Notes: generated by a model not told the origin, from the letters alone. Positions 11,199 through 23,300 are shown, counted from the stretch's first letter. The stretch is 64,000 nt of DNA from Penicillus capitatus (GCA_965649825.1 OZ287698.1:1488001-1552000), one strand, 5' to 3'. Made by a program: numbers and translations.

Positions 11199-11484
11199 GG
11201 GATATTCGGTATCGCGCTGCGCCGCTTGGACGCTGTCGTTTCATGTCTTGCGCCTTGACATTGTCTTCATTCTTTGCTGCTTCTACATGAATGTTTCTTC
11301 CGCGTGTCTCGCGGGAATGGTCGGCCGATGCGTCGTACCGGCCGTTCGACATCATCTGAAGACCAGGAAGGAAGTCCATGACTTCGCACATAAGGACACG
11401 ATCCAGTGGAACAGTCGTCACTCGTGGCGCTATCTGTGCGGTCGGACGGATTTGGACGGTCCAGCGCCTCTCTCCACGAAAACG

Positions 11485-12873
11485 ATGTCAGAATCTCCTC
11501 TGCTTGACGGCACGCTTGAATTTTCGTTCTGGCGGGAATGTCTAACACTTTTGACGCTTAGCACTCCTGCTCTCTTTCAAGGATTCTTGGCCATCGGTCT
11601 GACCTCTGTTGTTTATCTGTTCATGGGGAGACTCGGTTCCTTGCCCCTCTCCATTGCCTCTCTGTCTTTTTCTTTCTTTACATTAACTGGCTCCTCTGTC
11701 GTTTCCGGTCTCTCCATGGGCATCGAAACGATTGGAGGGCAGGCCAATGGAGCAGGAAATGCACAGCTGGTCTCCGTCGCCTTTCTACAGGGATTGTCCT
11801 CATCGCTGATCGCCTGTATCGTGATCTCGCTGGCATGGAGTCAAGCAGAATGGGTTTTCTTGAAGCTCGGTCAAACCCCTTCCATAGCAACCAAAGCTGC
11901 ACATTATCTGCAGTTACTGATTCCTTATCTCTTCACCGAAGTCATCTTCTCTTGTCAAGCAAAAGCCTTGGAAGCGCGCGGCATCGTCCGGCCAATAACC
12001 ACTGCCTGTGGTCTTGCTATCTTCATTTCTCCTTTGCTTTCTTGGTTCTTGATATTCAAAACGCGATTTGGCATGTATGGCGGCCCCATTGCCCTCACAC
12101 TGATCAGTTTGTTTACTGCAGTGACGCTGAGCATCTGGACGCATCCCGTCAAGATCGTGGAGTCCGGTTCCGTGGCACAGATGATGAAAGAGGGCTGGGG
12201 ATCATTCCGTCGATACATGTCTGTGACATTGCCAGGCTTGGGAACCGTGTGTAGTGAATGGTGGACGTACGAGGTCTTCACTGTCTCCGCAGGCATCCTC
12301 CCATCTCCAGAACTCAGTCTGGGCATCATGGGTGCTTCCAACACTATCATTAACATTCTCTTTGTCGTGGCGTTGGGCCTGGCAACGGGTGTGCTGGTCA
12401 GAGTGTCGAATCTCTTGGGAGCAGGGTATACACGCAAGGCCATTGCTTCGGCGCGGACGGCTGTGTTCATCGCCGCCATCTTCGAAACTGTCAGCCTCAT
12501 GACCATCTGCCACTTTGCCCGTCCCATCAGCAGCATCTGGTTCAGTGATCCGACAGCCGAAAGCATTTTTGTCTCCGCCTTGCCCCTTATCTCCCTGACG
12601 GAATGGGGATCTGGAATGAGCTTTGTCTTGGGTGGCATTCTTCGAGCCTGTAATCGAGGCAAGTATGAATTGTTTGCAAATTTTAGTTGTTATTGGTTTG
12701 TTGGTATACCTCTGGGACTATTCCTCGGCTTTGCTTCCCACATGGGCATCATTGGATTTTGGATCGGTTTAGCCACAGCCGCAATATTGCAGTCCATTGT
12801 TTTAGCATTTGTCGTGTGCCAATTGAATTTCGATTTGGAGATGAAACGTGCGCATCAATTAACCGATGTGTGA
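11485..12873 (+). CDS. MATE-family multidrug/organic-cation exporter
   Basis: Intronless 462-residue membrane protein with about twelve hydrophobic segments in the MATE 2x6 arrangement. Recognisable stretches are TLSTPALFQGFLAIGLTSVVYLFMGRLG (helix 1-2), SSVVSGLSMGIETIGGQANGAG (the conserved loop after helix 2, like the ALETLCGQAYGA of plant and animal MATEs), SCQAKALEARGIVRPI, and NTIINILFVVALGLATGVLVRVSNLLGAG in the second half. These proteins antiport drugs or organic acids against H+ or Na+. The frame is open upstream to 11248 but the first good ATG (MSESPLLDG) that leaves a normal MATE N-terminus is at 11485. Its stop is only 14 bp before the TAPT1 start on the same strand, which leaves almost no room for a 3' UTR or a promoter. 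Confidence 0.9.
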   Translation: MSESPLLDGTLEFSFWRECLTLLTLSTPALFQGFLAIGLTSVVYLFMGRLGSLPLSIASLSFSFFTLTGSSVVSGLSMGIETIGGQANGAGNAQLVSVAFLQGLSSSLIACIVISLAWSQAEWVFLKLGQTPSIATKAAHYLQLLIPYLFTEVIFSCQAKALEARGIVRPITTACGLAIFISPLLSWFLIFKTRFGMYGGPIALTLISLFTAVTLSIWTHPVKIVESGSVAQMMKEGWGSFRRYMSVTLPGLGTVCSEWWTYEVFTVSAGILPSPELSLGIMGASNTIINILFVVALGLATGVLVRVSNLLGAGYTRKAIASARTAVFIAAIFETVSLMTICHFARPISSIWFSDPTAESIFVSALPLISLTEWGSGMSFVLGGILRACNRGKYELFANFSCYWFVGIPLGLFLGFASHMGIIGFWIGLATAAILQSIVLAFVVCQLNFDLEMKRAHQLTDV

Positions 12874-12887
12874 AATCCATAGACACC

Positions 12888-14468
12888 ATGCATACACCGT
12901 TTGACGATTCCTTCGCGATGCTTCGAATGGACGACGGTCCCACACGAGCGTCGTCGGCCACAACGAAAAACGCAAAGAAACAAAGCTCGCGACAGGGCAG
13001 AGACCATACCGATAAACACGTGGCCACTTCTCCGATACACCAGACGCATGCCGACAAACACGACACCGATTTTCAGGATCCGATCGAGAGCACGAGACAC
13101 AGGACCTCCACCGAAAGAGGTAAGGCTCCCCAGAGTAACGTCAGATGCCAAGAGAGTTCAGGAATTGGATATAAGTCGTTCTCTGAGAGCGCCGTTTCGC
13201 AATGGGAGGGATTTCTGTTTCGGAGTACGACGTCGACAGAAGAGTCTGCTCGTACCAGGGTCTACAATACGCTGTTCCGAGTTCCTTATCATCTGGAACG
13301 GTTCATATGGACAGGAGTCGTCTGCTGTCTCAATATCCTTCTGGTAGGGGCATTCTGCACTCTCTATGCTCTCGATTGTCCCTGTTTGCCGTTAGCATAG
13401 ACGCTCATATGCTGTCTGCCAATTCGCACCGTTCTGCGCCTTCTGAGAGGCGAACGAAAAAGCGGTGTGCTGTTTGACGCCATCTGGTGTGTGACACTTG
13501 TGCTGGGCGTGTATCTCCATGCAGCTTTCATCGAACCTGGAATGCTCTACTTTGGAATGAAGGACTTTACAGCCGAGTTTCTGAAGATCACACTCGTCTA
13601 CGTCGCACTGGACGTTGCCGACAAGGTCACGCACATATCTGCCTCTCCACAAGCACGAAATCTCTTGCCTTCTCAGATCATGTCCAATGTGGGCGTTGAC
13701 GTTATCCGAATGCTGACAGAGAGTTGCGAACTGTACTGCAGTGGCAGGACTGCCTGGTTCAGTCTCGTATTCGATTCTCTTCTCTTCATGCTCATGGCAT
13801 GGCTGCACAGTCTCATCGTCATGAGCATCGCCATGGTGTGGTATATGTCGATGGAGAGCGAGAAGACTATTCTCGCTTTCATGATCATCAGCAACTTTGG
13901 AGAAATCAAGACCTCTGTCTTCAAGAGATTTGATATCAAGAAGTTGTTCATTCTCTGTCGTATGGATATTATCGAACGGGTCAATCTCTTCATTGCCACG
14001 CTGTTTATTGTCGTGGAGGATCTCGGTCAAGTCGGAGTGTGGACAATGAATCGAGATATTCTCATCAACTGCGCAGCGATTCTCATTTTGGAATCGGTCG
14101 TCGATATCATCAAGCACTCGGTCGTGGTCAATTTCAATGGAGTGCGGCCAGGAATCTATAGAGAGTATCTCAAAGATATCTGCCAGTCACATCTGGAACG
14201 TGGGGAGCAAGGATCGGTCGAGAAATTGGTCTTCGAGCCTATCGGTGCGTCCATTCTCCTTTCGAGAGTCGTCGTTTCTGCTCTGTCTGTTGGAAGCCGC
14301 CCCCAGAGCATCCAGTTACCATGCCTTCTGATTCTGTTGCTGCTTCTCTTGGCCGCGAAGCTGCTGATCGGCTGGTGTCTGCAGTTGGGTGCCGTCTGGT
14401 ATGTGCGTTACTTTGAATCGCGTTATGGAGAGGGGGGAAAATCGGACAAGAGCATAAAACAGTCTTAG
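12888..14468 (+). CDS. TAPT1: TAPT1/POD1-family ER membrane protein
   Basis: About 507 residues in two exons (12888-13343 and 13401-14468). The first 130 residues are hydrophilic and Ser/Thr/His-rich. The family domain begins at VYNTLFRVPYHLERFIWTG and continues LNILLTLICCLPIRTVLRLLRG, VLFDAIWCVTLVLGVYL, FLKITLVYVALDVADKV, LLFMLMAWLHSLIVMSIAMV and SNFGEIKTSVFKRF. These are the order and key residues of human TAPT1 and plant POD1, which are ER proteins needed for secretory-pathway or cilium-related functions. The phase-0 intron (13344-13400) restores the CLPIRTVLR motif, confirming the splice. Several transmembrane helices are expected, the last a leucine run near 14330-14370. It starts 14 bp after the MATE stop. 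Confidence 0.88.
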
Positions 14469-14654
14469 CAGACATGACTTACAGGCCGTTGTCTTATATC
14501 GGCTGCACATTCTTGATTGTCTACACTAGATCATCATCTTCTTTAAGACAGCTTGTTCACAATAAAGGGCCTCAGAATCGAAGGGGGATCTGATAGCAAG
14601 GAAGAAAAGACAGCATTCTGCTGGTAATAAACGGAAAGGGTTCATACGACTGCC

Positions 14655-16233
14655 CTAGAATCGCACAGCATAGGACGCTTGCTTGATGCAGTTCTGACTC
14701 TTGAGTGCCACCGGCGTTGATCTTTTTGCCGTCAGCGTGTGGCTAAGAACTTCCAACAACGATCCTCGGGGCACCGAGACACAGGAAATCTTCATCGGCT
14801 GATGCGCCTCGAGCGCCAACGGGTTGCAAAGATGAGGAGCTTCGAATGCATAGACCTGAACGGACTGGGCGATCTGGGACCCGCCGGTGTGCGCAAGCAT
14901 CCACTCGGGAACAGCAAGGGCTATGACGGAGTTGGTTCCGCTGTACTGATCGAAGTGCGTTGTCAGTGAACCCTGTCCGAGAACGTCGATCGTGCCAACT
15001 TGAGTCACTTCGTTCCCGACAATCTCCACGACAGCTGCCTGTGTGACGCCGATGGGCGGGGGTCGCACAGGGACACCCGATGGACACGCCAATGTAGCGT
15101 TTGTAGATAGTCGTGGTGCGGCAGCGTCCGGCGTTGTCTCCAGGACGGTCGCCGTGCCATCGGCGCCATTTGGCACGGATAACTGCGACGCTGTTCCTTG
15201 GGGTGCGTGTCGAGCACATGACAGCGCCGTCTGAGGTTCTGCACAGCGTTCTGCCTGTGCCGTCGGGTGTTGTATCGCGCGCAGAACAGAAGGCGGGCCG
15301 TATACTTGCTCAGAATCCAGCTGTGCGGTCGCGATGACGTCGATGCCTGACAGAACTGTACAGACGCAGCGGAGCAGCTGCTGCAGGTTTGCAGTCTCCA
15401 CTGGACATCGTTCCACCTCCATCTCTGCAAGAAGGCGCCTCGAGCAAAGTGGTTCCTATGGTAAGACGATCCCGCCTGGGTCTGTCACCCAGACACCATC
15501 TTGCCTTCGTTGCTTTCAGTACTCTCAGGAGGCGGACGACGAACTCCGCCAGGCAGTTCTCAGACGTATCAGAAGCGGGCAGCTGGCCTGCAAGAAAAGA
15601 AGGCGCGTGTCTGACAGCGTCCCCCGCGATGCTCACGTTCGGCCTGATGCTGCAGGAAGCGGCTGCAGATTTCTGCTACTCGTTCGGCCCCCGTCCACGA
15701 CCAAGCATCGCATCCCTCACGTTTCACGACCTGCGGACTCGCGCCCTCGGTCGAACGCCGATCTCCTGTGCCATTCGACGCACCTCGAGCGGAGAAAGAA
15801 CGTCGACGATGAACTTTAACGTAGACTCGGGAATTTCAAGAGCGTGGGCAGCCTGCGGGATTCTAAAATGAACGGCGGTGCCTCCGTCGCTTCGTCCTGC
15901 GAAGGCGACAAAGCGTTTGACGCCATCGCACAAACCTGCCGCGCCACCGTACAATCTCGTTGAGCGAGGTGGTTGTTCACTTTCTACGCTTGAAGGTAGA
16001 ACTGTCGGCGCCTGCTCGACGCTCTCCTTTGCGTTCTTCACATTCAAGGACTGCAGCCCTTCGATAGCAGCCAGCTCTCTCTTGTCAATCATGGACAAGT
16101 GCAGAAAGAGCTCAGCGAAGTCTTTGCGCCGGCCACGCTTCGCACGCTTTCCTCTCGTAAGCTGCGGCTTCGTCAAAGCGGCCTGGCGTCGCCTTCCTTT
16201 CGCACGATTCCCTTTTTCGTTTCTCTGCGTCAT
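14655..16233 (-). CDS. Unrecognised protein locus, probably multi-exon
   Basis: Not recognised. Two long open stretches on the minus strand look coding. The upstream one (16233 down to about 15740) starts MTQRNEKGNRAKGRRRQAAL, is strongly basic, and continues with FVAFAGRSDGGTAVHF and LKFIVDVLSPLEVRRMAQEI. The downstream one (about 15440 to 14655) has LLRCVCTVLSGIDVIATA, a Cys/Pro/Thr-rich middle and ends KQASYAVRF. The join between them (15440-15730) contains an intermediate exon reading DTSENCLAEFVVRLLRVL, but I could not place every splice site, so this may be one gene or two. GC content and absence of stops argue for coding. No domain, signal peptide or clear membrane segment apart from the short hydrophobic run. 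No function is proposed. Confidence 0.4.
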
Positions 16234-16761
16234 TGCGTTCACCTAAGAGCAACAGCACATTTGCAATGCACTAACAAGACAGCAAACTGCCAAGAATCGG
16301 GGCATTTCTTGACCGACCTAGCGCGATGCGGCTAATAATGCCAAGCGAAGAAACAGTGTCACGTTTGGAGGTTCACAGAAAGAGATGCCGTCCAAAGCAA
16401 AAAACAATAGAAAGACGTGTTGGTTGGAAGCTACGGTCGCGAGCCTTCGAGAACACCTTCCCATCTGTCGTCATGCGACGCGACGCCGCGGGACGAGAGA
16501 GTTCAAATGGCGCCGCGAACGCGTACTGCGGACACGCTTTTCGTGTGCGAGGTCGAATTGGCGTATACAGGCGTTGCCACGCATGTAAGCGACATGCAGA
16601 TTACTTTGCGCCACGTGTGCACCGTTTTTCAATGCGTTTATCTTCACAGCACCTCGGTTTCTTGTGCTGTTGTCGTCACTGCCACGTTTCCTCGTTCAAT
16701 ATTGTGCGTGATTGTGCAATAAGTTTGTCTGGTTGGGAAGGAAAATAAAATAGCGTCCGAT

Positions 16762-17488
16762 ATGAAGTTTACGACGCGATCGAATCTGAGCGATTGTAAA
16801 GCGTTCATGCAATTCGGTCCTCCTTCAAGAACATCATGTCACGCTGTACCCGTCAAGGCTTTTTCTTACTGTGCAAAAAATAGACATGCGCATCGGCGCA
16901 GACAAAGCACAAGACGTCAGAGTTCGGAGGGAGAGGAGGTGAAGAGGCAAACCATCGACGAGCACTTTTGGTCAGAAGTCGAAGCGGCGCAGGAAGAGTT
17001 AGCGCGTCTGGAGCGCGAAAGGGAAGATTCTCTGCAGAAAGGTCTCCCATGTTCGTTGTATTTCTTGTCCTTCAAGCAGAGTTCTGTCAGAATAGTCCGT
17101 CGCTTTTCCAAAAGAACGGACCGTCTTTTTCATTCTATTTCGGGTCTCTACGAAGAAGCTTTGAAACAAGTAAAATCAGGAAATGAAGAAGAAGCGCGTA
17201 AATCCCTCATGGTGCGTTGAATACTCACTCGATCTTTGTTGACATGTGGATGTCTTTACCTATACTAGACGAAGGCTGCTGTCGTTCGGGCGACCCACGT
17301 GGCGCAGGAGAAAGCATCAGTGCACTCTGCACTTGCGAGGAAGCTTGAAGAGGCCATTTGTAAGGATGACTAATCGATGATGATGTTCACGATCAATGAG
17401 CTTTTCTGTAGATAGAAAGCAGCTGCGTCTTCTGGACAAGGTTATTGAAGCCGGAAGGGGATTGCGAGACAAAGAGGTTCCCAGTTGA
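16762..17488 (+). CDS. Small helical (coiled-coil) protein, possibly organelle-targeted
   Basis: Three exons by frame continuity: 16762-17212, about 17271-17359 and about 17412-17488. Together they give roughly 200 residues. The first 60 residues are basic and hydroxylated (MKFTTRSNLSDCKAF..., NRHAHRRRQSTRRQSS), suggesting a transit peptide. The rest is heptad-like: FWSEVEAAQEELARLERERED, LYEEALKQVKSGNEEEARKS, TKAAVVRATHVAQEKASVHS and RKQLRLLDKVIEAGRGLRDKE. A short repeat with an accumulate-and-extend pattern (VKSGNEEEARKSLMTKAAV) resembles uncharacterised plant chloroplast coiled-coil proteins, but I cannot name a family. The region 16240-16760 upstream has open frames without recognisable content. 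Confidence 0.55.
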
Positions 17489-17957
17489 GTAATCTTGGGG
17501 AACCGTAGCGAGATGCACGGTGCGCGAGAGTATGGGGAAAAGATGGTGATTTTGGTTCTAAGGATCTCAAGCGTATAGCAAATGGTTCTTTCACAGATGA
17601 CACTAACGCGGTTCAGTACATGTAATCCCATGTCCTTCGATAGCTATTAAATGGCTCTCGCTATTCGTTTCACGATTGATCAACCTGTACTCCAAAATTC
17701 CTCTCTATGAACTCGCCGTCATTTGTGAAATCCAGTGCTCTAAATAATCAGTAAAATAAAACACCCATTTAAGCTGCAATAATGCACAAAGACTATGCTT
17801 TTCCACGATTCCCATTTTCATCTTGAACATTGGACTTCGTAGACTAGATAACAACTCGTTTGTTTCACCCGTGCTAGAATCTGAGTGGGGCCCCGTGGGA
17901 TCATCGTTAAAGTCCTGCACCCGTCTTATCCTAGAACAGTAGACTTATTGGTGCAGG

Positions 17958-18590
17958 TTATGATTTCGGGAGATTATTGTATTTAATCAAAACTAGCGGA
18001 GGCTCGTCGTCATTTCTATTAAACTCTGTGCGCAATGGCACCCATCTCTGATGATTGCCTGGACCCGCCTAAGACGCACATCGTTCGACAGACTTTGTCC
18101 TGTCATTCGAAAGCCATACCTCAATGAGTCGGCGGACAGGAAACGAAGCCTTCGCAAGCACAGAATTCGTGTTCATCTTATTTTGGTGGTACACAGTAAT
18201 TTCCACTTTCTCAACGGCACCTGGCTTTACCATTCCAATCTCTACCATCTGCATGTTCCATACGGGAGATGCTGTGTGGTGTTCTACAGACGTTCGGCCT
18301 AAAAGTTCGGTGTCGGCTATGCTAGTATCACACAGTCACGCGTGCTTACCTCGAATCTTTCGGAATTTAAACTCGGCGAACGCATTGATAACACTCGGCG
18401 CAAAGCAGCAGAGCGCTTGTGGGCGCTCGAGGTTCTTTGCCGAAAGGATGGCGAATTGGACAGTCTGGACGTTGTCTGCCAATACATCGACCTTCACTTC
18501 CTCGGTTACGATTTCGGTTTTTTGCGTTTCTGGACGACACGACTCGGTCGTGGAGTACAAACAAGCAGAATAGACTGAAGTACTGTTCAT
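17958..18590 (-). CDS. Single C2-domain protein
   Basis: 171 residues in three exons (18590-18350, 18283-18120, 18068-17958), all with GT-AG introns and matching phases. After about 30 hydrophilic residues a C2 beta-sandwich follows: VQFAILSAKNLERP (strand 1-2), INAFAEFKFRKIREHHTASPVWN (strand 3-4 with the classic PVWN turn), VEKVEITVYHQNK, SVLAKASFPVRRLIE, and HQRWVPL...PPLVLIKYN (last strands). The usual calcium aspartates are not evident at the loop positions, so binding to lipid may be calcium-independent or it may be a protein-protein module. It is an isolated small C2 protein, like plant CAR or SRC2-like proteins, but assignment to those is not possible. Neighbouring DNA is AT-rich and gene-poor. 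Confidence 0.78.
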
Positions 18591-20347
18591 CGTTCTTTAC
18601 TGTTTTGACTTGGAGAAATCAAAGGGTGCCGCGGAGGAGAGAGATTATCCGCCACGGTGACAAGACTTGACGTTACCGTGATGAATAGACCATACATACA
18701 CTCTATCCGGTATGTGGAGGTAGCGTATGTGCTCTGCATATCTCTATGTGCGAACCGATGTGCATGCATCCCCTTTGTACATGCTAGAGGCGTGCTGAGG
18801 AAATTCAATCCTTCAACTAACACATTCAGATTACCAAGAGCACCACTCTTTTGTCTAACGCAGCCTTACAGCGACGATGAGAGCCATGAGATGTCTTCTC
18901 GTTGGTGTGGTGTTGAATGCGCTTCGACATGCGAAGAACTGACACATCGTTCAGATCACAACAACTGTTTTTAACGTCTCACCGTGACACGCTGTAGGTG
19001 GATATCGAAAAAGACGGTGTCGTGTTATTTTGAATATGATGTGACTGCGGTCCTCAAGAACATGAGAACATTTGCACCATTGCCATTGTTACGAACTTCC
19101 CCTGTTAAGTATGTTTCGGTTTTTACACTGCACCGGACAGGGTCCCATCATGACTTCTTAAATGGTGAGGCATGTCTGAACATTGTAGTATCTTTGTCGC
19201 CGGTCGCTTCTTCCAGAGATCCTACGTCCACCTCCGAGGGGCCGGCTCGGCTGTCGGTAGATCGTCCGGGCCTAATAACACGAGGTCGACGCTCTGATCT
19301 TCGGAACTGCGTCTTGATCCGTCTGGGATGGGGTTGTTCACAACGCGTTCCGCGCCCCGTCGTTGGAGTTCCGCTTGTTCCCTGATTCGGAAAGAGTTTA
19401 AGTTCTCGTGGAAGGTTGGATGCAGCGGTGGATATGGAACGGACGCGCGTCGCGGTTCCTGCTCGTCGTTGGTACGTTCCAGGATGGCCGAAAACAAGGT
19501 CTTAACAGAGTGCGCAAAAGATAACAACATGTATCCCAAAGCGTCCCTTAAATTTCCCCCATTGAGAAGACGGGTGAGTCAGCTCCACCCGAGAGCCAGA
19601 GAAAGTGGTCCGTTGAAGACAGTTGACAAGATAGGCAGCGCCCCCGCGCATGGCTGGCCCCCATAGAACAAGGCAGTGTCACATCGCTCGGCGACAATCT
19701 TGCGTTTACAAAAGGACCTCGACTTTCTCGTTTGCATCACATTCAATATTTCAGCCGCGATATGTCAAAGGATTAGGGCCGTCATGATGTGACTGTCTTG
19801 TTGTCCAAGGGTTCTGTCTCTTAAGGGGCGCTTACACGACGTGTCATGTCACTTGTGGCATACAAAGACATAAACGAAAACACGTGTATACCTTTGCTCT
19901 GTAATACGTGAACCTTTCCTTTGACACGATAAGAACAACATTCGTTAATGACAACTTAATGTGGATAGACGGATACGGATTTTTCCAAGACAAATGTGGT
20001 TTATGTTTGATGCGTAGTGCCAGGCACACTTCAGATATTAAATTCTCCCACAAGCCTGGAATACTTTGATTGTAGGCAGAACTAAATGCTTCTTTAAACT
20101 GTTTAGTTTATTTGAAGACAGCAAAACAATAATACAACACGACAAGCAAACCGTCGACTCCGACTTGAATTCGCGATGCAATCGAAAAAACAAGTGTTCT
20201 ATGCTTCTTCAACTGATTGGACTAAAGACAACAGGTTGCGTGATGTTCATCTGGTTGAGATTTTGAATAGACTGATGAGAAAGAAGGAATGTCAAATTGT
20301 ACTCACTACTTGACTTCCAAGAACGAGGAAATAAATGAGCTTACAAA
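18591..20347. other. Gene-poor stretch with one GC-rich island
   Basis: About 1.75 kb between the C2 gene and the NACHT gene. Most is AT-rich with stops in all frames. A GC-richer island spans roughly 19200-19680 and carries the open frame listed separately. The part from 19690 to 20347 has no credible coding content and probably holds the 3' UTR of the NACHT gene. Confidence 0.5.
19222..19530 (-). CDS. Possible short protein of unknown function
   Basis: Open frame of about 102 codons from an ATG at 19530 (MLLSFAHSVKTLFSAILERT). It continues with a proline- and arginine-rich section (EPRRASVPYPPLHPTFHENL, FRIREQAELQRRGAE) and ends PAEPAPRR-like. It sits in a GC-richer island than its surroundings. 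No domain is recognised, no partner exon is obvious, and the codon content cannot be tested here. It may be a real small gene, an organelle-derived insertion, or chance. Confidence 0.25.
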   Translation of the reverse strand: MLLSFAHSVKTLFSAILERTNDEQEPRRASVPYPPLHPTFHENLNSFRIREQAELQRRGAERVVNNPIPDGSRRSSEDQSVDLVLLGPDDLPTAEPAPRRWT

Positions 20348-23300
20348 CTACCCATTTGTTTTGATATGCTTCAGCAATCCAGGAAACGTCTCGTCAAACT
20401 CTCGTCTCAGAATCCCGACATAGAGGTCAACTTCATTTTTACTCCACCTTCCGATTTCTTGGGAAAACGTCATATGCAAAGTTAAAGAAACATCTACCTC
20501 TCTAGATGAACAACGTGTAAGAGCATTCAATACGAAAAAGATAGAAAATCCCTTTTGAAATTTATGGGGAAAAGATACGGCTAGAGTAATGACCTCCGAG
20601 AGTCGAATGCTGTTTAGTGCCTTCATCGCCGATTCCCTGACGCTGAAGTCTTTGTCATGTAATCGTTGATCCACCATTGGTAAAAGGTCCCCAGTGAGTT
20701 GTGTCATTGACCGAATAATTCTCCCGATTACCGCCATTCCACTTTTCCGCACAAAAGAATCGATGTCATTGCATACCATCTCTAGGATTGGAAGCACATC
20801 GTCTATAATGTGTGGAACCCTTTTGATAACACTTTCGAAAGACTCCATGGATTTCGCGCGGACGTAAGATGATTCATCACCGCATCCGCTCTTAAGCATA
20901 TGCAACAAGTCGTCTGCGAGATGTGGAACTTCTTCAACAATCGGACCAATTGCCTCCACCCCTCTTTCGCGGACATCGGAATCTTCGTCTTCGCATCGTT
21001 TCGCAAGAATCTGCAATAAAACACTTGCAAAGTGAGGGGCCTCTCTAATGATGCTTCCGGAGGCTTTCATGGCTTTCATACACACGTCGAGATCGGCTTT
21101 GTCAAGAATGTCATCCAACATCGGAAGAAGACCACCAATTAACTGAGGAGGTGCCATTACGGTGTGCCTTTTAATGCGCATCGCTTTCTCGTACACGTGA
21201 AAGTCTCCATCGTCGCACCCTTTCTCGAGCACGGGCAGCAAGCTGTTCGACAATTGTGGCGCTGCCGCGAGGACCTTTCCAACGGCTTCCATCGCTCTCC
21301 TGCGTATGTAAATGTCTCCATCGTCGCACCCTTTCTCGAGCACGGGCAGCAAGCTGTTCGACAATTGTGGCGCTGCCGCGAGGACCTTTCCAACGGCTTC
21401 CATCGCGCCGTTGCGCACGAGAGTGTTACCATCGTCGCACCCTTTCTCGAGCACGGGCAGCAAGCTGTTCGACAATTGTGGCGCTGCCGCGAGGACCTTT
21501 CCAACGGCTTCCATCGCGCCGTTGCGCACGAGAGTGTTACCATCGTCGCACCCTTTCTCGAGCACGGGCAGCAAGCTGTTCGACAATTGTGGCGCTGCCG
21601 CGAGGACCTTTCCAACGGCTTCCATCGCTCCCCTGCGTATGTAAATGTCTCCATCGTCGCACCCTTTCTCGAGCACGGGCAGCAAGCTGTTCGACAATTG
21701 TGGCGCTCCAGCGAGGATGTTTCCAACGGCTTCCATCGCTCCCCTGCGTATGTGAATGTCTCCATCGTCACACCCTTTCTCGAGCACGGGCAGCAAGCTG
21801 TTCGACAATTGTGGCGCTCCAGCGAGGATGTTTCCAACGGCTTCCATCGCTCCCCTGCGTATGTGAATGTCTCCATCGTCACACCCTTTCTCGAGCACGG
21901 GCAGCAAGCTGTTCGACAATTGTGGCGCTCCAGCGAGGATGTTTCCAACGGCATAGATCGCGCCGTTGCGCACCTCAATGTCTCCATCGTCGCACCCTTT
22001 CTCGAGCACATGCAGCAAGCTCTTCGACAATTGTGGCGCTGCTGCGAGGACCTTTCCGATGTCTTCCATCGCTCTAACGCGCACATCGGAGAATGTTTCG
22101 CCACAACGATCCTCAAATTTATGCACCAAAACGTCCCTAAGGCTCGGCGCTATCATCATAATATGTCCAATTTCCTCAAGTGATTTTTTCTGCACGTCAA
22201 CGTTTTTGCTCTCGGACCTACTCTCCAATGTCGCGAGTAGATTGATGACAAGGTATGGCGCCTCTCTGACGATATGTCCAATTGCATCTAACGATTCTTT
22301 TTGAACATCGGCATTTTCGTCGGAACGCTTTTTCTTCAGCATGCGGATTAACTCAGCTGCGTGTTTCGGCGCTTCCTTGACAATGTGTTCGATGGCATCC
22401 ATGGCTTTCTTGCGCACTTCGGGGTTTTGATCAGCACATCCTTGATCAAGCATTTGCATTTGACCGTGGAAAAGGTATCCCGACGCAATCGTGGTGTATC
22501 GAATGGCTTCCATCGCTCTCTTGCGACCTTCTGAGTCTTCGTCATTGTACTGTCTTTGCAGCAATTCGAACAATTCGGCACTGTGCTGAGGCGCTTCCTT
22601 GACGAAATATCCCACAGCCTCCATTGCTCTCTTGCGCACTTCGGACTGTTCGTTACTGCACAGTCCCTTTAGCATTTTAAACAAATCAGCACTGTGATCA
22701 GGAGCTTCCCTAACGATATTTCCAATGGCCTCTATTGCACTTTTTCGAACTTCCGGGCTTGGGTCCATAAACCCTTTTTCGAGCTTAGGAAACATGTTCC
22801 TTAAGAGGTGTGGCTTTTCCCCGATGAGTTGCCCAATGACCTCCATCGCTTTTTCGCGCACATCGGAGTCCGAGTCATTGCACGTCATCTTTAGCATTGG
22901 CAGAAATTCGTTAGCGAGGTTTGGAGCTTGTTTGACGATGTGCTTAATGCACTTCACTGCTTTCTCGCGTACGGTGGCGTCTGCGTCGTTGCACCCTCTC
23001 TCGAGCATGTGGAGTTGGTTGGTCAAGAGATGTGGCGCCATCCTAAAGATGTGATTGATTGCATCCATTGTTCTTGCACGCACGCCAGCGTTTAAATCTT
23101 GGTATCCGCCTTCAATCGTGGGCAATACATTGTTCAAGAGATCTGGCACTGACCCGACAACACAGCCAACGGCCTCCACTGCTCTCTCACGTATATCTGG
23201 ATTCTCATCCTTGCAGTATTGCTTAAGCATTGGAATGAAGTCAGTTGCGAATGTCGGCACCCCTCTTGCAAGAAGTAGCATTCTTGTCATAGCTACCTTT

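Noticed and set aside
11248-11484. Upstream in-frame extension of the MATE gene
   Set aside because: The first codon is TTG and the segment is hydrophilic; MATE helices begin only after the ATG at 11485.
17705-17920. Extra C-terminal exon of the C2 gene reading through a Gly/Ser/Asp-rich segment
   Set aside because: The three-exon model ends cleanly at 17958-17960 with a typical last C2 strand, so this downstream frame is not needed.
21157-22183. Long open frames on the opposite strand and other frames over the HEAT repeats
   Set aside because: The unit length is 111 = 3 x 37, so once a unit lacks stops in any frame all copies do; these are composition artefacts of the repeat, not genes.
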